From contig NZ_CALMAW010000051.1 of the NCBI RefSeq assembly GCF_937859915.1, forward strand, positions 1 to 36,885: a stretch of DNA of 36,885 nt. Reading direction: 5' to 3'. The first letter of the stretch is position 1; each line of letters starts with the position of its first letter. Below, piece by piece: positions 31,847 through 36,885 of this stretch. The DNA comes from an uncultured Sphingomonas sp. (GTDB lineage Bacteria > Pseudomonadota > Alphaproteobacteria > Sphingomonadales > Sphingomonadaceae). The position numbers were made by a program, and so were the translations under genes. The notes under the pieces were generated by a model. It was not told the origin of the DNA, searched no databases, and was given only the letters and a program-made list of their open reading frames with translations.

Positions 31847-33159
31847 GCCTCGGCCTCGTGGAGTTGCCCGGCGCTGACCGGACGGTAGCGCGGATTGAGG
31901 AGATGGAAGATGGCGAGCGCCAGCAGATAGGCGACGCCGCAAAAAGCGAAGATCGGTGCATAGCTGCCGATGCTCTGCAGGATCCAGCCCGCCGCCTTCG
32001 CCATCAGCATGCCGCCGAGCGCGCCGGCGAAGCCGCCCAGCCCGACGACCGAACCCAGCGCCCAGCGCGGGAAGAGGTCGGCGGGCATCGCGAACAGGTT
32101 GGACGAGAAGCCCTGATGCCCCGCGCAGGCGAGCCCGATCAGCGCGACCGCCATCCACAGCATCGGCACGTAGGTGGCGAAGGCGACCGGGACGACGACC
32201 AGCGCGCAGGCGAGCATCGCGGTCTTGCGCGCGCGGTTGGTGCTCCAGCCTGCAGCCAGCAGCCGCGACGAGAACAGGCCGCCGAGGATCGAGCCGACAT
32301 CGGCGATGACGTAGATCGCGACCAGCGGCGGCCCGAAATCGGCGAGGTGGACGCCGTAGCGCTTGGAGAAGAAGTCCGGCAGCCAGAACAGGAACATCCA
32401 CCACACCGGATCGATCAGGAAACGGCCGAGGACATAGGCCCATGTCTGGCGCATCTTGAGCAGCGCGAGATAGGGGACCGGCGCCTGCACGATCGGCGGA
32501 TCGGACTCGATATAGGCGAGCTCTGCGCGCGTGATCGTCGGGTGCGCGCGGGGCCGGCGATACCAGACGCCCCAGGCGACCAGCCAGACGATGTTGAACA
32601 GGCCGGTGATCAGGAAGGCCGATTGCCAGCCAAGCGCCAAGGTGAGCGCGGGCACGGCGAGCGGTGTGACGATCGCGCCGACATTGGCGCCCGCGTTGAA
32701 GATCCCGATGGCCAGCGCACGCTCGCGTTTGGGAAACCAGTCGGCGATGGCGGCGAGCGCGGCGGGATAGGTGCCCGCCTCGCCGAGCGCCAGCGGGATG
32801 CGGACCAGCGTGAAACCGAGCGTCGAGGTGACCAGCGCATGCGCCATGTGCGCGACGGTCCAGATCGACATGGCGAGCAGATAGCCGGCCTTGGCGCCGA
32901 TCCGGTCGATCAACCGCCCGAAGCCGAGGAAGGCGAGACCGTATGCCGCCTGGAACCAGAAGACGATGTCGCCATAGCCCTGCTCGGTCCAGCCGTAGCG
33001 CGCCTGCAGGGTCGGCTTGAGCACCGACAGCACCAGCCGATCGACATAGCTCAGCACCACCGCCGCGAAGATCAGCGCGCAGATCCGCCAGCGGATCGTG
33101 CCGCGGGACGCCGCGTCGAGATCGGCGCGCGCAGCCAGGCGTGTCGACCCTGCCGTCAT
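31843..33159 (-). CDS. exuT: Hexuronate MFS transporter, ExuT-like (438 aa)
   Basis: An inner-membrane anion:cation symporter of the MFS, importing glucuronate or galacturonate with protons. Twelve hydrophobic segments are apparent. ExuT/phthalate-permease family landmarks include VLSYVDRLVLSVLKPTLQ, FGRLIDRIGAKAGYLLAMSI, RIPLALGEAGTYPAALAAIA, WFPKRERALAIGIFNAGANV, and WWMFLFWLPDFFSKRYGV. I chose ATG 33159 (MTAGSTRLAARADLD); an in-frame GTG-led extension to 33210 adds an unlikely Pro/Gly-rich tail. It is the first gene of the minus-strand xylan block and overlaps uxaC by 4 bp. The divergent region to the GH67 gene carries two palindromes that may be operators. Confidence 0.94.
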   Translation of the reverse strand: MTAGSTRLAARADLDAASRGTIRWRICALIFAAVVLSYVDRLVLSVLKPTLQARYGWTEQGYGDIVFWFQAAYGLAFLGFGRLIDRIGAKAGYLLAMSIWTVAHMAHALVTSTLGFTLVRIPLALGEAGTYPAALAAIADWFPKRERALAIGIFNAGANVGAIVTPLAVPALTLALGWQSAFLITGLFNIVWLVAWGVWYRRPRAHPTITRAELAYIESDPPIVQAPVPYLALLKMRQTWAYVLGRFLIDPVWWMFLFWLPDFFSKRYGVHLADFGPPLVAIYVIADVGSILGGLFSSRLLAAGWSTNRARKTAMLACALVVVPVAFATYVPMLWMAVALIGLACAGHQGFSSNLFAMPADLFPRWALGSVVGLGGFAGALGGMLMAKAAGWILQSIGSYAPIFAFCGVAYLLALAIFHLLNPRYRPVSAGQLHEAEA

Positions 33160-33212
33160 CGTCAGCCGCCGACCGCCGATGCCGGCCGGCCAGCATGGGG
33201 CCGGCACCAATA

Positions 33213-33226
33213 TGGGAAGCTTTCCA
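33213..33226. promoter_or_regulatory. Palindrome near the exuT start
   Basis: TGGGAAGCTTTCCA is a 14-bp palindrome with one mismatched pair (TGG-x-AAGCTT-x-CCA), 54 bp upstream of the exuT ATG. Its shape resembles LacI-family operators but the core differs from the site at 33284. It could bind another regulator. Confidence 0.4.
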
Positions 33227-33283
33227 ACGACCTCTCCCGCGTCCGGCAGTCACCGGCCAGCGCCGTTTGCGGCGCGCTTTTCT

Positions 33284-33297
33284 TGATAGCGCTACCA
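33284..33297. promoter_or_regulatory. LacI-type operator between exuT and GH67
   Basis: TGATAGCGCTACCA, a 14-bp palindrome with an AGCGCT centre and one mismatched pair, matches the general form TGGTAGCGCTACCA known for many proteobacterial LacI-family sites. It lies 87 bp before the GH67 ATG and 125 bp before the exuT ATG, so one repressor could control both arms. The second LacI gene, just after GH67, is the obvious candidate. Confidence 0.65.
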
Positions 33298-33383
33298 TGA
33301 TAGGCCGTCCTGGGGTTTGTCAATGCCCCGGCAGACCAATGCGCGGAACGGCCGAAGAGCCGCGCCGCCAAGGAGTGGACGTC

Positions 33384-35540
33384 ATGATCACGCGGGCACG
33401 CATATTCTTCCTATCCGTCGCGGCGCTCCTCGGCACGGGCGCGACGGTCGCACAGGCCGAAGACGGCTATGACCTCTGGCTCCGCTACCAGCCGTTGGCA
33501 CCAGCGCTGCGGACGGACACGGCGGCGCGCGCCACCACGCTCGTCGTCGCGGGTGACTCGCCCACGCTGCAGGCTGCGACGGCGGAGTTGCGGCGCGGCT
33601 TTGGCGCGATGGACGGTGCGGCGCCCACGATCACGGCAACGGTCGGCGATGGCGCGATCGTGCTCGCCACACCCGCCCGGGCGGCGACGCTGGGGCTCGG
33701 CACGATCGACCTGGCCGATCTCGGGCAGGACGGCTTCCTGATCAAGGCCATGACCATAGGGTCGCGGCGGGTGACGCTGGTGGCGGCGAACAGCGACATC
33801 GGGCTGCTCTACGGCGCCTTCCGCCTGCTCGAGACGGTCGAGCAGGGCTTGCCGATGGCGTCGCTCGACATACGCAGCGCGCCCAAGCTCCAGCTGCGTG
33901 TCCTCGACCATTGGGACAATCTCGATCGCACGGTCGAGCGGGGCTATGCCGGCCAGTCGATCTGGGACTGGTGGACGCTGCCCGACTGGAAGGGGCCACG
34001 CTATACCGACTATGCGCGCGCCAACGCCTCGATCGGGATCAACGGCGCCGTCCTCAACAACGTCAACGCCAAGCCCGAGAGCCTGACTGCGCCCTATATC
34101 GCCAAGGCCGCGGCGCTGGCCGACGTGTTCCGGCCCTATTGCATCAAGGTCTATCTGTCCGCGCGCTTCACCGCGCCGATGGAGATTGGCGGTCTCAAGA
34201 CCGCCGACCCGCTCGATCCGCAGGTCCGTGCCTGGTGGGCCGCAAAGGCCAACGAGATCTACCGCGCCATCCCCGATTTCGGCGGCTTTCTCGTCAAGGC
34301 CAATTCGGAGGGCCAGCCCGGTCCGCAGGATTACAACCGTACCCATGCCGACGGCGCGAACATGCTCGCCGCCGCCGTGCGCCCGCATGGCGGGATCATC
34401 ATGTACCGCGCCTTCGTCTACGAAAAGGGACAGGCCGAAGACCGCGCGCGGCAGGCCTATGACGATTTCAAGCCGCTCGACGGCCAGTTCGCCGCGAACG
34501 TCATCGTCCAGGTCAAGAATGGCGCGATCGACTTCCAGCCCCGCGAGCCCTTCCATCCGCTGTTCGGCCGCATGCCCAAGACGCCGCTGATGATGGAATT
34601 CCAGATCACCAAGGAATATCTCGGCTTCGCCACCCACCTCGTCTATCTCGGGCCGCTGTTCGAGGAGACGCTGGCGTCCGACACCTATGAACAGGGTCGC
34701 GGGTCGACCGTCGCGAAGGTGGTCGAGGGGACGCTCGACCATCAGCGCCTGACCGGCATGGCGGGGATCGCCAATATCGGTAGCGACCGCAACTGGACCG
34801 GCGCGACCTTCAACCAGGCCAATTGGTACGCCTTCGGGCGCTTTGCCTGGGATCCGCAGAGTTCGGCGCGGACGATCGCCGACGAATGGGCCGCGATGAC
34901 CTTCACCCCCGATCCCCGCTTCGTGCGACCGGTGACCGACATGATGATGGCCTCGCGCGAGGCGGCGGTCGATTACATGACGCCGCTCGGGCTCGCGCAC
35001 CAGATGGGGACGGGGCATCATTATGGGCCGGCGCCGTGGGTCGGCACCTTGGCGCGGCCCGAATGGAATCCGACCTATTATGCCCAGGCCAATGCCGACG
35101 GCATCGGGTTCGACCGGACCGCGCGGGGCAGCAACGCGGTGGCGCAATATCTGCCGCCCGTCGCCGCGATGTTCGCCGATCCCGCCAAGACCCCCGAGCG
35201 CTATCTTTTGTGGTTCCACCATATGCCGTGGCCCGCGCGCCTGGCGAGCGGCGACACGGTCTGGAACACGCTCGTCCATCATTATGATCGGGGGGTCGCC
35301 GCGGTGGGCGACATGCAGCGGACATGGGCTGCGATGGCACCCTATGTCGACGCGGACCGCTTCGCCGAAGCCCGCACCTTCCTCGACATCCAGCACAATG
35401 AAGCCAAATGGTGGCGCGACGCCAGCATCGCCTATTTCGGCTCCATTTCGCGCCAGCCGCTTCCCTCCGGTGCCGTACAGCCGGATCACCCGCTCGACTA
35501 TTACGAGGCGCTGACCTTCCCCTTCGCGCCCGGTCATTAG
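33384..35540 (+). CDS. aguA: GH67 alpha-glucuronidase (718 aa)
   Basis: Removes (4-O-methyl-)glucuronic acid from the non-reducing end of xylo-oligosaccharides made by GH10 xylanase. The three carboxylates proposed as catalytic in the Cellvibrio enzyme (Glu292, Asp365, Glu393) have visible counterparts: Glu309 in VKANSEGQPGPQDYNRTHAD, Asp383 in KNGAIDFQPREPFHP, and Glu411 in QITKEYLGF. Also typical are LRVLDHWDNLD and WDWWTLP. Length fits GH67 (about 690-730). ATG 33384 has AGGAG 8 nt upstream and gives a signal peptide (MITRARIFFLSVAALLGTGA, then TVAQA), so it is periplasmic. The frame is open back to 33141, but that part lies in the divergent promoter. It is transcribed away from the exuT block and followed by a LacI regulator. 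Confidence 0.96.
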   Translation: MITRARIFFLSVAALLGTGATVAQAEDGYDLWLRYQPLAPALRTDTAARATTLVVAGDSPTLQAATAELRRGFGAMDGAAPTITATVGDGAIVLATPARAATLGLGTIDLADLGQDGFLIKAMTIGSRRVTLVAANSDIGLLYGAFRLLETVEQGLPMASLDIRSAPKLQLRVLDHWDNLDRTVERGYAGQSIWDWWTLPDWKGPRYTDYARANASIGINGAVLNNVNAKPESLTAPYIAKAAALADVFRPYCIKVYLSARFTAPMEIGGLKTADPLDPQVRAWWAAKANEIYRAIPDFGGFLVKANSEGQPGPQDYNRTHADGANMLAAAVRPHGGIIMYRAFVYEKGQAEDRARQAYDDFKPLDGQFAANVIVQVKNGAIDFQPREPFHPLFGRMPKTPLMMEFQITKEYLGFATHLVYLGPLFEETLASDTYEQGRGSTVAKVVEGTLDHQRLTGMAGIANIGSDRNWTGATFNQANWYAFGRFAWDPQSSARTIADEWAAMTFTPDPRFVRPVTDMMMASREAAVDYMTPLGLAHQMGTGHHYGPAPWVGTLARPEWNPTYYAQANADGIGFDRTARGSNAVAQYLPPVAAMFADPAKTPERYLLWFHHMPWPARLASGDTVWNTLVHHYDRGVAAVGDMQRTWAAMAPYVDADRFAEARTFLDIQHNEAKWWRDASIAYFGSISRQPLPSGAVQPDHPLDYYEALTFPFAPGH

Positions 35541-35614
35541 ACGCGCCGACATGGCCTGCAGCCGTCTATTCCTCGTCGGTATCCGCGGGACTATCCAAGC
35601 GTCCCGCCGGGGGG

Positions 35615-35634
35615 TGATCGGTTGCGGCCGATCA
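35615..35634 (+). terminator. Hairpin after GH67
   Basis: TGATCGG (35615-35621) pairs with CCGATCA (35628-35634), and flanking GGG/CCC can extend the stem past a bulged T. GCTTTCGG follows. It is a moderate terminator 75 bp after the GH67 stop and 89 bp before the LacI ATG, which suggests the regulator has its own promoter in 35635-35722, though I see no clear one. Confidence 0.45.
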
Positions 35635-35722
35635 TCCCGCTTTCGGTCTCTTGCCGGCCATTCGTGCTGGCACTTCGGCGGTGCGGTGCGATAAGGGGGC
35701 GGATAACGGGACGGAGAACGGG

Positions 35723-36805
35723 ATGGACAGGACTAGTTCGCGACGCCGCGGTGGCGCCGGAAAAGTGCCGACCATCAGCGACGTAGCGGCCCGCGCCGGC
35801 GTCTCGGTGATGACCGTCTCGCGCGTGATAAACGGCGAGGACAAGGTCCGGCCCGCGACCCGCGACGCGGTTGATGTCGCAATCGCGGAATTGAACTACG
35901 CCCCCAATCCCGCCGCGCAATCGCTTGCCGGCGCCAACCAGATCCGCATCGGCCTGCTCTACAGCAATCCCTCCGCCGCCTATCTCAGCGAATTCCTCGT
36001 CGGCGGCCTCGACCAGGCCAGTCGCGGATCGGTGCAACTCGTCGTCGAGAAATGCGAGCCCGACGATCATGAGGCGGATATCGCGCGCCGGCTGATCGCC
36101 AGCGGTATTGACGGGCTGATCCTCCCGCCGCCGCTGTGCGACAATCAGGCCGTGCTGGCGGCGCTCGCCGACAGCGGCACGCCTGCGGTCGCGGTCGCGA
36201 CCGGGCGGCCTGCCGAGGGCGTCTCGGCGGTCAGCATCGACGACCATCGTGCCGCCTTCGACATGACCCGGCACATCGCGTCGCTCGGCCACGAGCGCAT
36301 TGGCTTCATCGGCGGCAATGCCAACCAGACCGCGAGCGCGCGACGGCTCGACGGCTATCGCGACGCCCTGGTCGCATCCGGCCTGCCTGCGGACGACGCG
36401 CTGATCGTGCCGGGGCTGTTCACCTATCGCTCGGGGCTCGACGGGGCCGAACGGCTGCTCGATCTCGACGATCCGCCGTCGGCGATCTTCGCGAGCAACG
36501 ACGACATGGCGGCGGCGACGGTCGCGGTCGCGCATCGCCGCGGGCTCGACGTGCCGGGTGACCTCACCGTCTGCGGCTTCGACGACACCGCGCTCGCCAC
36601 CACGATCTGGCCCGAGCTCACCACCATCCACCAGCCCATCACCGACATGTCGCGCACCGCGATCGACATGCTGCTCGACGAGGTCCGGCGGCGGCGGAAC
36701 GGGGAGGCGCCGCGCTACCGCGCCGTCCTCCTCGACTTCACGATGATCCGCCGACAGTCCGATGCGGCGCCCCGGCGGCGGCCGACGCACCGCCCGCGAC
36801 AATAG
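35723..36805 (+). CDS. LacI-family transcriptional regulator of the xylan/glucuronate locus (360 aa)
   Basis: A repressor with a short basic N-terminal tail (MDRTSSRRRGGAGKVP), the helix-turn-helix TISDVAARAGVSVMTVSRVI (about 17-36), the hinge region YAPNPAAQSLAG and an effector domain with RAAFDMTRHIASLGHERIGF and PSAIFASNDDMAAATVAVAH. The recognition helix has V-M-T where E. coli GntR has K-M-T, and GntR binds TGTTACCGGTAACA-like sites; a similar sequence lies 24 bp beyond this gene. ATG 35723 has GGAG about 6 nt upstream. The position right after GH67 suggests control of the GH67 and exuT-to-GH43 arms, with a uronic acid or aldouronic acid as effector (inference). The tail RRRPTHRPRQ is unusually basic. 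Confidence 0.93.
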   Translation: MDRTSSRRRGGAGKVPTISDVAARAGVSVMTVSRVINGEDKVRPATRDAVDVAIAELNYAPNPAAQSLAGANQIRIGLLYSNPSAAYLSEFLVGGLDQASRGSVQLVVEKCEPDDHEADIARRLIASGIDGLILPPPLCDNQAVLAALADSGTPAVAVATGRPAEGVSAVSIDDHRAAFDMTRHIASLGHERIGFIGGNANQTASARRLDGYRDALVASGLPADDALIVPGLFTYRSGLDGAERLLDLDDPPSAIFASNDDMAAATVAVAHRRGLDVPGDLTVCGFDDTALATTIWPELTTIHQPITDMSRTAIDMLLDEVRRRRNGEAPRYRAVLLDFTMIRRQSDAAPRRRPTHRPRQ

Positions 36806-36829
36806 GCTTGCGCCCGCGCGAGGGATGGC

Positions 36830-36841
36830 GTTACCGCTAAC
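36830..36841. promoter_or_regulatory. LacI/GntR-like operator at the right edge
   Basis: GTTACCGCTAAC is a 12-bp palindrome with one mismatched pair, with the extended form CGTTACCGCTAACA. It lies after the LacI gene and before the window edge. The last 44 bases contain in-frame ATGs from 36857 and an AAGAGG sequence at 36876-36881, so a plus-strand gene probably starts at or just beyond the edge under this site. Confidence 0.5.
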
Positions 36842-36885
36842 ATAGTGGACCGACCCATGGTGATGTCGGCCAGAAAGAGGATGCA

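Noticed and set aside
31847-33298. Apparent fusion of uxaC with an upstream extension
   Set aside because: The extension is a shadow of exuT; ATG 31846 gives a full-length UxaC.
33411-35552. 713-codon minus-strand ORF opposite GH67
   Set aside because: Antisense shadow; composition rich in Arg/Gly and no motif.
1-36885. CRISPR arrays, tRNA/rRNA genes, insertion sequences, phage attachment sites
   Set aside because: No regularly spaced direct repeats, no tRNA-like cloverleaf and no transposase or integrase motifs were seen on either strand.

Overview
The window is about 37 kb of GC-rich chromosomal DNA from what looks like a sphingomonad alphaproteobacterium (Sphingomonas or a close relative). 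This is inferred from four TonB-dependent receptors linked to sugar hydrolases, a FecI/FecR pair, LacI-family regulators with palindromic operators, a flavin-dependent halogenase beside a TonB receptor, and heavy use of GTGA/ATGA stop-start overlaps. I saw no rRNA, tRNA, CRISPR array, transposase or integrase.

Left end (1-5360): a 5'-truncated sulfonate/nitrate-type ABC substrate-binding protein, a TonB receptor, two small unknown proteins, a ferredoxin-NADP reductase preceded by an overlapping 24-codon ORF, and a palindromic intergenic repeat.

Centre left (5379-16242, minus strand): a long co-directional block. In transcription order it holds a FucP-like sugar MFS permease, a LacI regulator, a FecI-type sigma factor, a FecR anti-sigma factor, a TonB receptor with an N-terminal signalling (STN) domain, a paralogous TonB receptor without STN, and a periplasmic GH37 trehalase. 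The front of the STN receptor gene is odd: the best ribosome-binding site and ATG are one base out of frame.

Centre right (16386-24005, plus strand): a TonB receptor, a tryptophan-halogenase-family flavoprotein, a GH3 beta-glycosidase and a CPA2 cation/proton antiporter. This group and the trehalase block diverge from one 143-bp region that carries two identical GACATCGATGTC palindromes. One LacI regulator may therefore control both arms, which would together release and import glucose (inference).

Right (24024-36885): a glucuronoxylan locus. The minus strand reads exuT-like hexuronate permease, uxaC, GH10 xylanase, GH115 alpha-glucuronidase, XynE-like SGNH esterase and GH43, mostly with overlapping or near-overlapping junctions. 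Divergent on the plus strand are a GH67 alpha-glucuronidase and a second LacI regulator. Operator-like palindromes lie in the divergent promoter and at the right edge, where another gene probably begins beyond the window. The enzymes would cut xylan oligosaccharides in the periplasm, remove acetyl and (methyl)glucuronosyl groups, import glucuronate and isomerise it to fructuronate.
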